From assembly GCA_027924645.1 (NCBI GenBank), contig BSBN01001017.1, positions 9,202,501-9,266,500 on the forward strand: a stretch of DNA of 64,000 nt, written 5' to 3'. Position 1 is the stretch's first letter, and each line of letters opens with the position of its first letter. Of the stretch, positions 50,188 through 61,444 are shown in pieces. This DNA comes from Cunninghamia lanceolata (Eukaryota > Streptophyta > Pinopsida > Cupressales > Cupressaceae). Both the position numbers and the translations under genes were made by a program. The notes below the pieces were generated by a model that saw nothing but the letters and a program-made list of their open reading frames with translations, did not search any database and was not told the DNA's origin.

Positions 50188-50521
50188 ATATCCCCCTTTG
50201 TCATTGATGGTAACATTGATGTGAAAAACTATAAGCACCATCGTGACAAGACTCTACACTGATTACTTTCTTTTCCTTTCTTTTTACACTTCTAAATTCT
50301 TTCTCCCCCTGAGTTTTTCACATGATTTTCTCTCCCCCTTTAACATCAATGGCAAAGGACATCACTTCTTCTTTCTCTACACATACTTGCAAGCAACTGC
50401 TCTGATCAAACTAGAATTTCTCTGTCAATAGCTCTACAATACTTATTTTTCTTTATCAGGAACCTATATCAGCAACATTGACCTACTCCCCTGAGAGGTA
50501 GCCTTCAAACATCAATCCAGA
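50188..50521. other. Copia 3' non-coding region with polypurine tract
   Basis: It starts with ATATCCCCCTTTG, the complement of the polypurine tract, and runs to the end of the polyprotein. There is no other feature. Confidence 0.7.
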
Positions 50522-53500
50522 TCAAAGAATAAGACTTTGGACACCACTAGACTGATGCACTTCCCATGCATCTTGGTTTAGAGCAGGAGGGGTAATAACC
50601 CCTAGATTTTCTCTAAGATACTCAAAGGTGTCCTTAGGTAGAGGCTTTGTAAAAATATCTACAATCTAATCCTTTGTAGACACATATTCCATCTTCACTT
50701 CATTCTATATTACCTTTTCTCTCATAAAGTGACACCTTATAGATATATGCTTTGTTCTTGAGTGCATCACTGGATTCTTTGAAATATTTATAGCACTTGT
50801 ATTATCACAAAAGATTGAAATTAGTTCTTCATACACAACTCTTATATCCTTTAATGTTTGCTTCATCCAAAGCACTTGAGTACAACAACATGCTGTAGCA
50901 GTATATTCTACTTCTATAGTAGACAAAGAAACTAATTCTTGTTTCTTGCTTAGCCATGAAACCAATCTATTTCCTAAGAGGAAAGAACCTCCACTTGTAC
51001 TCTTTCTATTATCAACATCTCCAACCCAATATGTGTCTGTATAAGCACTAAGAGTGAAATCAATGTCTCTGGGATACCACAATCCATAGTTTGAAGTCCA
51101 TTTTAAATATCTCATGATCCTCTTAACTGCCATCACATGTGACTCTTTGAGATCTTCTTGAAATCTTGCCACAAGATAGATTGCATACATTATATCTGGC
51201 TTGGTATGGGTTAGATAGAGTTGTCCTCCAATCATAGACCTATATTTTTTCTGATCAGTCTTTGGTGATTCATCATTCTTTCTCAGCTTGTAGCCAATTA
51301 CCATAGGAGTACATACTATCTTAGAATCCTCCATTCCAAACTTTTTCAACAACTATTTCACATACTTGGACTGAGAAATAAAAATTCCTTTTTCTGATTG
51401 AGTAATTTGCAGTCCTAAAAAGAAATTCATTTCACCAAACATAGACATCTCAAACTCCTTTTCCATTTCCTCTGCAAATTTCTTACACATACCTTCATTG
51501 CCTCTAAAGATAATATCATCAACAAAGACTACAACAATTAGAATTTGATTATTATTGATTTTAAAATAGAGATTACTGTCTGTAGTACCTTTACTAAACC
51601 CTAACTACATCAAATACTTGTCCAACCTTGCATACCAGGCTCTAGGAGCTTGATTGAGTCCATAAGGGCTTTCTTCAATCTGCACACCATGTCATCTTTA
51701 TCTAATAACTAGAATCCTTCTAGTTGTTCAATGTAAACTTCTTCTAGCTCTCCATTCAAGAAGGTAGACTTCATATCCATTTGGTATACCTTGAAATCTT
51801 TGTGAGCAGCAAAAGCCAAAAACATTCTTATAGCTTCAATCCTTACCATAGGAGAAAAAGTCTCTTCAAAATCTATGCCCTCAACTTGAGAATATCCTTT
51901 GCATACTAGTCTTGCTTTATTTCTTACCACTTCACCACTTTCATTCATTTTGTTTCTGAAAACCCATTTTGTCCCGATCATATTTTTATCAACAGGTCTA
52001 GGAACCCATTCCCAAGTTTGATTTTTCTCTATCTGCATCAGCTCTTCTTCCATGCCTTTTACCCAACTTTCATCTTTATAGGCTTCACTTATAGTTTTAG
52101 GTTCAATCTATGAAAGCAAATAGTTCACATGTTCCTCTACACCTCTTTTCCTTGTCAATACACCTTTGCTTTTTTCACCAATAATTTTATCTTTAGAATG
52201 ATTAATCCTTAAATACCTGGGAGTCTTAGTAGCACTTTCTTGAACCTTTTCTTCTTCACCATTTTCTTTTTGGCTTGACTATCCTTTTGTTCCTATTCCA
52301 CCTTTTCTTTAATGATTGTGACAACATGTTCATCTAATTCATAACCTCTGAGATCTAATGTTTTTTCTTCATCAACCTTTACATTAGCACTTTCAATGAC
52401 CTTCAATCTCTTGTTGTAGCACTGGCAGGCTTTACTCTTAGTAGAGTATCCAAGGAAAATACCTTCATCACATCTAGCATCAAACTTGCCTAATTCTTCA
52501 TCTCTTCTGATATAACATTTGCTTCCAAAAACTTTAAAATATTTCACTGTGGGAACTCTTCCATACCATAATTCATAAGGAGTTTTAGTACCATTACCTT
52601 TGACTTGGACTCTATTTTGAATGTAGACAGTAGTGTGTATAGCTTCTCTCCAATACACTTCTGGTAGGTTAGCCTCCATCATCATTCACCTAGCAACCTC
52701 TTGAACTATCCTATTTTTTCTTTCAACAACTCCATTTTGTTCAGGAGTCCTAGGAGCAAACAACTATCTCTTTATCCCATGCTCTTCATAGAAAATGTTA
52801 AATTCATTTGATGTAAACTCACCTCCTCTATCAGACCTTAAGAATTTGATCCTCAATTCTAACTCACTCTCAACCATTGCCTTAAAAGATTTGAACTTGT
52901 CTAGTGCTTCTATTTTTTCTTTTAGAAAAGTAACCCATGCCATTCTAGAATAATCATCAATAAGTAACATAAAGTACCTATCTCCTTGTAGACTTCTTGA
53001 TCTTGTAGGACCACATAGATCTGTATGCACCAGCTCAAGCAATCCAGTATAAATTTATTCTTTTCTCTTGAAACTTGTCTTTGTCTATTTTCCAAGTTGA
53101 CATTCCTTGCACATAGTATTAACAGGCTTCACCAGTTTAGGCAAATCTCTCACAGCTTGTACTAAGCTTATCTTCACCAAGTTATCAAAATTGATATGAC
53201 ACGTCCTTCTATGCCACAACCAACTTTCATCTATCTAAGTGAAGAAACAACAATTATCAATTCCCCTCAAGTGATAAATATTACCTCTAGTTTTCTTACT
53301 AGTTGCAATCACTGCTCTGGAGCTTTCCATTATCTTACATGCATTGTCCGTGAATCTTACATCATACCCTTTATCACACATTTGACTAACACTTAAATGA
53401 TTATGCTTTAGACCTTTCACATAGAGCACATCATCTGTATTATGCTTGCCATCAAAAGAAATAGATCATCTTCCATAGATCTTACCAACTACATTATCTC

Positions 53501-54656
53501 CAAATCGAACCAATCCACCATCAAACTTTTCCAGACTTACAAACTTACTTTTTTCACTGGTCATGTGATGTGAACATCCACTGTCAATGATCCATTCATC
53601 CTTATCCTTCTCAACTTGTACAGACAGAACACTTTCTTCTACTGGTTTTTCTTCCTTCACATAGCTAGTAGGATTAGTAGACACAGGTTCTTCCTTAATA
53701 GCAATAAACAAGCATTCATTTGCACTAATACTATTATCATCAGACTCATCATCTGTTGCACCATTATCATCAAGATCTCTAATATAATAGCATTTCTTGA
53801 CAATTCTAGGTCTGCTTTCAAATTTCTTCTTTCCTCTTTCAATTCTTTCTAGACATCTAGATGCATAGTGGCCAATCTTGCCACAAGAAAAGCATTTGAA
53901 TGGTAATTTTCCTTTGAAGTTACTAGAACCTCTTTACATTCTATCCACAAAGTTGGTTTCTACCTTATCTAGTTCATCATCAGATTCCACAACATATTTC
54001 TGAGCTCTTGAAGTCTTTTCTAAAGTGTTGGCTTTGAAACTAGTCTCAATTTATGGTAGAGCATCACCAAATTCTCTCATTTCAAAAGATGTAAGTTTCC
54101 TGAGAAACTGATCCTTTGAAACCTTTTGCACACTCTTAAGCTCTTCAATTGCTACCACCTTGTGACTATAGGATTTAGGCAATGACCTAAGAATCTTCAT
54201 CACAACCTCATCCTCATTAGTAGTACCTCCAAGACCTTTAATTCCATTGACAATTTCATCAACTCTCTGCATGTAGATAGATATGTTTTCATCGTCACTC
54301 ATCTTAAGGGATTCATACTTCACCTTCAAGTTTTGTAATTTGGTACTCTTTATAGAATCATCTCCTTCATATAAACTTTTCAACTTATCCCAGATCTCAT
54401 GAGCAGTCTCCAAATCCATAAATTTCACCAACTCATTCTTAGATAAGACATTTAACAGAGCATCTCTAGCTTATCCACTAAATTCATACTATTTAATTTC
54501 ATCTTCATCTGATGGACCATTTTGAGGAATAGTATACTTTTCCTTTGTTATCTTCCAGACATTATATCCAAGAGAAAGAAGATAAATTTTCATCCATAAC
54601 TTCTAAAGGGTATAATTCATTCTGTCGAATTGCGGTGACTCCCTCCTATGCACCAT
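50522..54656 (-). pseudogene. Ty1-copia gag-pol polyprotein, inactivated
   Basis: Start ATG at 54656 (MVHRRESPQF), end TGA at 50522. Domains in order: UBN2-type gag (54431-54051); zinc knuckle CFSCGKIGHYASRC (about 53895-53855); aspartic protease WIIDSGCSHHMT (about 53596-53561); GAG-pre-integrase WHRRTCHINF and CKECQLGK; integrase LVHTDLCGPTRS (53040), LRSDRGGEF (52835) and PEQNGVVERKNR (52745), the DDE acid set; reverse transcriptase GTKWVFRNK and [12 protein letters not shown] (51790), FVDDII (51530); RNase H TYWVGDVDNRKSTSGG (51035) and SKNPVMHSRTKHI (50785). Roughly 18 in-frame stops, about two thirds TAG, plus a frame change near 52290-52060 and a 1-nt deletion near 51664 (in the KALYGL region) kill it. 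Catalytic residues are otherwise kept. It copies and inserts the element when intact; here it can only be a fossil. Confidence 0.95.
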
Positions 54657-54700
54657 CTTGGATCTACCTCAAGTTGTTAGACTTTTTATTGAGGAACCCT

Positions 54701-54713
54701 TGTTATGATACCA
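54701..54713 (-). other. Copia primer-binding site
   Basis: Minus strand TGGTATCATAACA, beginning 2 nt inside the 5' LTR boundary at 54716. The first eight bases fit initiator tRNA-Met. Confidence 0.85.
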
Positions 54714-54715
54714 AT

Positions 54716-56237
54716 TGTTGAAAAGTACAATACAACTAAGAGGGGGGGAGGTGAATTAGTTGTAACCAATATTTCAAAACCATTAACACATCAACCAATC
54801 AACATTATGTTTGTATTTTAACCATGAAAGCATGAAACAAAAAAACTTAAACACATTTACACATTCAACACAAGAGACACCAAATTTTACGTGGAAAACC
54901 CCATAGGGGAAAAACCACAGTGAGTGTTAGATCACAATATAATATGTTATAACAATACCAAAAATCAAAGACTCACTGCCTTAGGGCTTGCTACCCAAAA
55001 TTCTTACTACAAATGAAGAGGCTCACTACTAATGGGGTGGCTCACTACCATTGGGGTGGCTCACTTCCAGATTTGGTGAACTGAGATAGCAGCATCTACA
55101 GTATGCCAAAGTTTAGTTCCATTGAAGAACAATAAACATCCTCTTCTCTAGTCTTCTTTTTACTTCACACTTATCTTCACATCTTCACACTTTGATAGGT
55201 TTTCACAACTTTATTACAAGTATTTATACAATTCATCAACCTTGGAATGATCATCAAGGTCAGCATTACAATCATCAACCATTGGAACAATCTCCAAGGT
55301 CGGCAAACACATATACATTAAAATAGGTCTAGACCTAAATAGATTAATGAAAGAGAAAGAATGAATGTAGACCAAACCATGCCTTAGCTGGGACTCAAAC
55401 ACAATCTTCCATGCTACAACATACTATCACAACCTCCAAAGCATAAATGCAAGTAGTGAGAACAACCAAGTTAGCCAAGACTGGTGTTAACACTAAGACA
55501 TTTAAGAACATGCTTCATGCATGATCTAGATTACACTTTGCAGACCAATCAAAAGATAGGAGCATGATCTAGAGACATCCACAAGCTTGTTGCAATCACC
55601 AAGAACATTCGCACAACCTCTAAACACTTTATCGATAAGATTCTTCAAACCGAAGCACTTGAACTTTACTATCGGCCACTATCATAAAAGAAGATCACTT
55701 GTGGACCACCAAAACATGAACCATTTGAACTAAAGACACATATCCTCATCACAAACTTAATTCTAGAACCGCAGACTATAAGACTTAATTGCGGAGAAAT
55801 GCAGAGCAGAATACATTCTCCCTATCACCACTAAAGGCACAGAAAAATAGTTTTTACTCTAGTGAACATAACTTAAATCTTCACACCGAAGGCTCAAACT
55901 TGAAACATAGAAACTATAGACATCCTTCAACATAACTTCCAAACCACAGATAAAGATATTCAATCTACAAGATATATGGAGCTAAACACTACACTGTTCT
56001 TCTGCAAGCCAAGATACTCTGCAACACACTGTTTCCACTAGGAGAGCAAATTTTCTCAAAAGCACTTGGAAAGTCAATACCAGGAATACTTTCTCATTAT
56101 CTTTAACACTTATGTAAGCCAATACAAACCAATTATCTCAGCACAAGCAAGAATCAAATCAAGAGCACAATTGACACCAATGACAACATAGATATGTTGA
56201 CATCAATGACAACACTGGTAAGCACATACTTGTAACA
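54716..56237 (-). repeat. Copia 5' LTR, 1,522 bp
   Basis: TGTTGAAAAGTACAATAC...ACTTGTAACA, flanked by GACTT. A minus-strand TATA box TATAAATA lies at 55221-55228; the partner LTR lacks that short segment, so the two LTRs may not have had equal promoter strength before decay. Confidence 0.92.
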
Positions 56238-57086
56238 GACTTAACAAATTTTGTAGTCAAGAGGCTCCTTTAAATGCTTGAGGCATGTTCCTAAGAGGGG
56301 GTTATGTGTAAAGGGTTTTATTCCTCCAAACATTAGCCCTTTAGGTGGAGCTTGTTGTGTTTGTTGAAAGGGTATGCTAGATTGTTGGTATCCTAAAAAA
56401 GTTGGATGACTAGATGGCATCATGTTTATGTTTCAAAGATTGGGTGGGATCGTTTGTGGTTGATTTTGCGTCATAGGAATCCCACCTATTTGATTGAGAC
56501 TTTTCATGTTGGATGATGAGGGCAAGAGAGGCATGAATTCTTCATTATGTGTGTCATGAGAATGGAAGTTTAGATGAGGGGTATTTTATGTTTTCCCCTA
56601 GTTTGAATCGATCTTGTCAATGAAATGATTTCCCTGTGCCCTAGGTTTTTACTCAATTTTGTTCAACACTCCTAGCCTCAAGAGTCTTAATTTGTTGGAC
56701 CAAACTTTCTATAAGGTCTGTGGGTAAGGCTTTGTCCATTCTTTGAGTTTTTCCACCTTGGGATGGGTTTCTTTGCATTTGAGTTTGAGTGACCCTATTT
56801 GTTCTTTTTGATGACACTTTACATGCTGTGGACTTTGTATCTTGGTGTACTATGTGGAGTGATTTTGTACATCCTGAGATACTTGTAAGTTCTTCTCTTG
56901 ACAACATACTTCATTGTCCATTTCGGTGGCCATTTTTCTATGGCTTGTTATGGTTTGATCATCTTGATGGATCTTAAATTGAAGGTTCACTTGTGTTTTG
57001 ATTTGGTCAAAGTTGTGGGGATTTTGTTGGATCCCTTTTGGATTTGTAGTTTTACTCAAGGGGACATTCCCTTGGACTTTTTGCAT

Positions 57087-57281
57087 GAAACATCATGAAA
57101 TGTGCAAAAATGTGAAAGAATCCATCCCAAAGGGATTTGTTATTCACGTTGGGCTCACCAAAATATGTAGTGAATCCAGCCTCAGATGTGAAAGTGATGA
57201 TGAAATAATTTGGATCACGTAATGGAAATAAAGAAAGCTTAACCAAATGGTTTTGCTCTTCACGTTAGATTCACCAAAATA
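57087..57281 (-). other. Gypsy-like leader with two primer-binding-like sites
   Basis: Minus strand: site 1 TGGTGAATCTAACGTGAAGA (57276-57257) next to the 5' LTR; site 2 TGGTGAGCCCAACGTGAATA (57160-57141), 116 bp further in. Each is preceded on the minus strand by ACATATTT or similar, so the duplicated block includes the last bases of an LTR end (plus strand ACCAAAATATGTA at both places). It looks like an LTR-end plus primer-site duplication. Confidence 0.65.
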
Positions 57282-59793
57282 TGTACACTCAAAAACATGA
57301 TTCGATAGCTTGGGGCGGTTGAGTTAGATTTGGTGAGCACATGGACCCTTCTCCTTTCTATAGGGTGAACCTCCATGTCACTCTCACTCTCATGGAAATA
57401 GCCAATCAAGAGGAGGTGAGACACAGGGTGGTCCTGCTCACTTGAGAGTTGGACTTCACAGAGACCAGTTGGTCGGTCCTGGGGCCATTCTTGTGTATTG
57501 ATTTTGATCTAGTGCTCTATGACCATTGTGGTTGAAATAACTATAAGACCTAAAGGGTCACTAGTCACTGTTCTCTTATTTGGATTTCAAAGATTCCAAT
57601 GTTGCATGGGTTAATGATTACTCTCATCTATTCTTCAGTTGATTTGGATTTGTTCTTCAAATTGTTGGATGATGACATGTCTTTGGAGTAACATCAACCT
57701 ATGTTATTGTTCCTAAACCGTTAGTTGATTGTGTTGCGGTCTAGAGTGAATTTCCTCAATCTCTTCAAGGATTTCCCTCACCCACTCACCTCTAATACCA
57801 GGGCACATTCATGATCCCAAACTAAGAGAGAGTTGGTTGGAGTTAACCTCGATTTGACTTAGGGTTTATGATCTAAGGTTTGACTTGTTTTGCTTTGAGT
57901 TGGTTGACTAGTGTTGACCTTATGTTGGAATCAAGGGTTTGTCTAATGTTGACCTCGTGATGAAATTGAGGGTTTGCAATCTTCTTGTGACACTAATGTT
58001 TTTGTGCTTTTTTTGGTTTATGAGTGCATACAAGTCTATATGAATGCAAAACAATATTTTTGTGCTTTGTTAGATCTTTATAAAAGGAAAGTACTTTTTC
58101 AATCTAGGAATTGAAATATGTATGCAATCTAGAATATATTTAGCTAGTGCAATCTGATCTATGTTTTTGTTTGGTTTTCTAGATATTTGAATTAATTACT
58201 CTAAGAAATGAAATTGCTTTGAAATAAACTAAACTAAAGAACTTTGAAAGAAAACTAATCTAACAATGCAAATCCTATTTAGCCTATCAATGAAATTACA
58301 ACATTTAATTACTATTCCCAAGAGCAATTTTAAGATTTAGCTAATTACTATAAAAAAAGAACTAAAGAACCTGGAATATAAGACACATGAGCCTCCACTA
58401 CCCTCAGGAATCCTTGTGTCAGAAACCTCTTTGTCCTCTTCCAATAGCGGGGATATTCTCTAGGTAACAACAGGGAAGGAATGCAAAAGAGATTTTAGAA
58501 AGCTTGAAACGTGAGCTCAATGTGAGCTAATGAGCACTATGACTTGCAAATGGGTAGTGTATCAACATGATATGAATCTTTTAGCAAATCTTGGATGAAA
58601 CAACAATGAAATAAAAGGCTTGAATGTCTTGTATGAGCATATGGATGCTATGGAGAGAGAAAACCCACAACGACTGGATGCACAAATGAAATTGTCTCTC
58701 AAAAGGGGGAGCTTTGAAGATTGACAACAATGAAATCTAATGCAAAGAAAGCTTGGAAGCTTTGAAATACTAAAGAAAGAAACTAAGAGGCTCAAGGGCC
58801 TTTGAAGAAGCTTGAAAAATCTTGTGAAGAAGGGAAGAGCATTCTCCAAGTTGGAAAATAATGGAGAGGTGAGGGGTATTTATAGGTTGGAAGGCACATA
58901 AGAGGGGGAAATTGATTGAAGAGTTAACTCATTTGATTTAAGAGTTAACAAGCTTGATTAAGGAGTGAATTAGATTGATTAGGGAGTGAACAAGCCATGA
59001 TAGCCTATCACTGAAGCAAAAATGGAGTTAGCAAGAGTGCATGAGTTGACAAGTAGAGATAAAAAGGAGATAATTATGCATGCTTGAAGGCTTGGAATAG
59101 TTAACTCTATGTTTAGGCCAAAAATTCATGCAAATAAGAAGAAAAATGGGTCAAAACGGAGCTTTTTCACCTCCAAAACTCAAGTTTTTCCACAGCTGGA
59201 AAAGATGATAGGGTCACCACTTTTACCAGTCTAGGTCACCTGAGGGTGATCCATCAGTGACCCTCAGAGGAGAGGTCTTGGGTTGGAAAGTGAGGTTGGA
59301 AATTGTCAATTAGGGGAAAAGGAGGTGAACTTCCTCTAGAAACTTGTCAAAAAGTGGTCAAAACCCAAATCTCCACTTGCAAAAGTCAAATCGCCTAGGG
59401 GAGATCCTAAAATAATAGCGGGAGATTTGTCCTAGTTGATGAGAACTAAAAAATTAATGTTGGAGATAGCTTGGGAGGTCCTCTAGAGAGCTCCTATGGA
59501 TGAGATTGGATGAAAAACACTAAGCAAAGGTCAAATCACAACAAATAGATGAATACAAGGCTTAGGGACAAAGTAACAAGCACATGAAACAAGAATCGAC
59601 AAGTGTCAAAAAGTGGCGAAAGTGGAGGAAAGGTTAGTACGACAAAGGGGAAACAACAAGAGGAGGGAAAACCCAAATGCTACCAAGAGAATCTCTATTG
59701 AGAGGGTGGTATTTCATGCTTACGCATATGTGACAAGGATTATGAGTCATCATGGGGTCCTCATGGAGGCTGTGCATTATTTTAGTGCTTATA
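57282..59793 (-). repeat. 5' LTR of gypsy-like element, 2,512 bp
   Basis: TGTACACTCAAAAACA...GTGCTTATA, then the target copy GATTC. The TATA box is TATAAATA on the minus strand (58877-58884). The reading frame MENALPFFTRFF (58562-58849, minus) just downstream is preserved in parallel with the partner LTR. The terminal CA has become TA. Confidence 0.9.
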
Positions 59794-61315
59794 GATTCCC
59801 AAGTAAATAAGGAGGCTACCCTCCAAGATAGTCAAGAAAGAGAAGAAAAATGAGTAAGGATGAGAGTCAAAGTGTTCAACAACAAATTGAAGTTGATACA
59901 CAAATAGCTATTGTAAAACTAGGAAATAAGTCTCAAAATGAGCAAATTAATATTGTTCCACAAAAATCATATCAACAACATGCCATTACTCCTCCCATAC
60001 ATAATTAGCAAATGGTTGAGACAATTAGTGACACATCATTGATTCCTTAGTGGCTTGAGGTAAAAATTCAATAAAGGAAACCAATCATCAAAGCTCCATC
60101 ACCATGTCTTCCTAGTATGATTACAAAGATGGATGCACCTAGGGCTAAGAAGAAACCAAATACTTTATCTTCAATCACCAAGGCTGCCTTAGGGTCCAAA
60201 ATTGCTCAAATTGCAACTCCCATAATTGACAAAGATGATGAGGAGTTAACAAATGCAAACTGTCAAATCATAACTATTAATTTGGGACATTCTACAAAAA
60301 CACAAGAGATTCAAGATTTCCAAACTATTGTCTCATTTTTTTAAAGGATAAAAAAGGATTAAATGACAAAGAGGGAGTTGAATGAGAAAATTGTAGAATT
60401 GCAAACTTATATAAGACACCTAGCTACTCCATTGCAAATTGTAGATGGAACCATTTCCCCTCCAATGTTTCACAAACAATATAAAGCTTCTAAGTTCGAA
60501 AGGATGAAGAGAGTAACCAAGGCTACAAATGACTAGATCCTTGAGTTGAATGAGCATGCCTGCAAAATGTTGGATGTAGCTACTGAATTATGGACACAAT
60601 TCATAACATTGAAGAACAAAATTATGGATTTATTATAAGATTGTGATCTAATGAGAAAGAGGTCAATGAACAAAATCTTCCTTTTCTATTTGTTATTGGA
60701 AACATGGATCCTCAACTACTAGTAAAGGAGAAAATTTTGGACCAAAATGGTCCAGGTAAGCCATAGACATGGGTGGAAACAATCAAGATTAGAAACCATG
60801 TAATTGAAGAATGTGTGAACAATCTAACTAAGATAAGGGAAAAGGTCATTGATATAAAGTATGAGAATCTGGCTCTAGTATAGGACCTAACCCATACTCT
60901 CCCTAAAGTCAATAAGGACTTAAAATATTTAGATGGTCTGAAGAACATTATAAAGCAGTTTATCACTAGTCATTCTGGTCATGTTCCTTATGTCTTTATC
61001 TCAAAAATGATGGGTGATGTATGAAAAATGAATCCATTAGTCTAGGTTTAAAATCATGATATATCATATAAGAAAAATAAATCTGAAGTATTCTCATTAG
61101 CATTTGAAATGTAGAAGTTCAAATGGAGTTTTATCAAAGGACTTGATGAGGATTTGATGAATCCTATCTTCACAAACTTCATGGACTACAGGCACAGAGA
61201 AGTAGAAAATGATCAAATCACCATTGAAGATGACACATTAGATTTGGAGAATAAATCCACTCAAACACACCTAATCATGCAATTGGAGCCCATATATTTC
61301 TCATATCTTATTTGA
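59794..61315 (+). pseudogene. Retrotransposon-associated unknown ORF, copy B/C, 3' part
   Basis: This is the continuation of the gene cut at 32689; GATTC is the duplicated target. It opens Gln-rich (QQQIEVDTQIAIVKLGNKSQ), then KPNTLSSITKAALGSKIAQI (60145-60210), which aligns with KPKRKARPMSAIKRDPTTGR of copy A, then RIKKD-MTKRELNEKIVEL with LQTYIRHL (60345-60420), aligning with the copy A C-terminal helix. Beyond the end of copy A it extends by about 300 codons of helical sequence (HACKMLDVATELWTQFITLK; NHVIEECVNNLTKIREKVID; KVNKDLKYLDGLKNIIKQFI) and ends EPIYFSYLI with TGA at 61313-61315. At least one frame change near 60650 and many stops, mainly TAG. Function unknown; coiled-coil-like. Confidence 0.6.
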
Positions 61316-61430
61316 AAATCTTGATTTTTCAGAATTTGGATGTTGTTTCCTTGGAATTTGTGCCACCATTATTTATGTTTGTTATTTTTGGGCTGACTTC
61401 CTTTTGGGAATATTTTATTTTTCTAAAAAG

Positions 61431-61444
61431 TAAAAGGGGAATAT
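61431..61444 (+). other. Polypurine tract before 3' LTR
   Basis: TAAAAGGGGAATAT directly precedes TGTAAAAGAGG. Its place 115 nt after the end of copy B/C puts that ORF at the 3' end of an LTR retrotransposon on the plus strand. Confidence 0.6.

Larger units (their letters stand above)
48755..56237 (-). mobile_element. Complete but dead Ty1-copia element, 7.5 kb
   Basis: LTRs of 1,433 bp (48755-50187) and 1,522 bp (54716-56237), TGTTGAAAA...AACA, with an exact target duplication GACTT (48750-48754 and 56238-56242). The minus-strand primer-binding site TGGTATCATAACA abuts the right LTR (2-nt spacing), and the polypurine tract (AAAGGGGGATAT) abuts the left LTR. One polyprotein with domains in copia order (gag, protease, integrase, reverse transcriptase, RNase H) lies between. 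It interrupts the gag of the gypsy-like element. Confidence 0.95.
46947..57086 (-). pseudogene. Gypsy-type gag-protease polyprotein, split by the copia element
   Basis: The minus-strand frame runs from the ATG at 57086 to 56238, is interrupted by the copia insertion (48755-56237), and resumes at 48749 down to 46947. The insertion plus duplication is 7,488 bp, a multiple of three, so both halves read in the same phase. From N to C: a Gln-rich head; a Pro/Met-rich linker; the gag core beginning LPKFKGEGDPNSHIKPY (about 48730) with FPKTMEGITLDWYYQL and FRQLIDQFVF (48630-48520); a knuckle relic KYCSFHKRRGHAINSYW (last Cys now Tyr, about 48035-47985); and a retropepsin domain with MIDDGSTINVV (active Asp) and YNMILGRS (47564-47328), continuing past a TAG to 46947. 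These are structural and processing proteins for particle assembly. About eight stops break it, mostly TAG, and no polymerase follows. Confidence 0.8.
32690..59793 (-). mobile_element. Gypsy-like gag-pro LTR element, 27.1 kb with two nested insertions
   Basis: LTRs of about 2.5 kb (32690-35175 and 57282-59793) are flanked by the exact target duplication GATTC (32685-32689 and 59794-59798). On the minus strand a primer-binding site precedes gag at 57276 and a polypurine tract (CTAAGGGGGCAAATA) abuts 35176. Removing the nested elements and their 5-bp duplications leaves about 10.2 kb. The interior encodes gag and an aspartic protease; no reverse transcriptase, RNase H or integrase motif was found in the remaining host sequence, so it looks non-autonomous. 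It interrupts the unknown ORF family copy B/C. Confidence 0.9.

Noticed and set aside
14192..56242. Identical GACTT target duplications of the 11.5-kb and copia elements as a sign of a shared integration preference
   Set aside because: Two cases of a 5-bp match, one with a mismatch, from different element lineages are within chance.
59613..59810. 65-codon plus-strand frame at the right LTR edge
   Set aside because: It runs from LTR sequence across the GATTC junction into copy C; antisense to the LTR and without conserved content.
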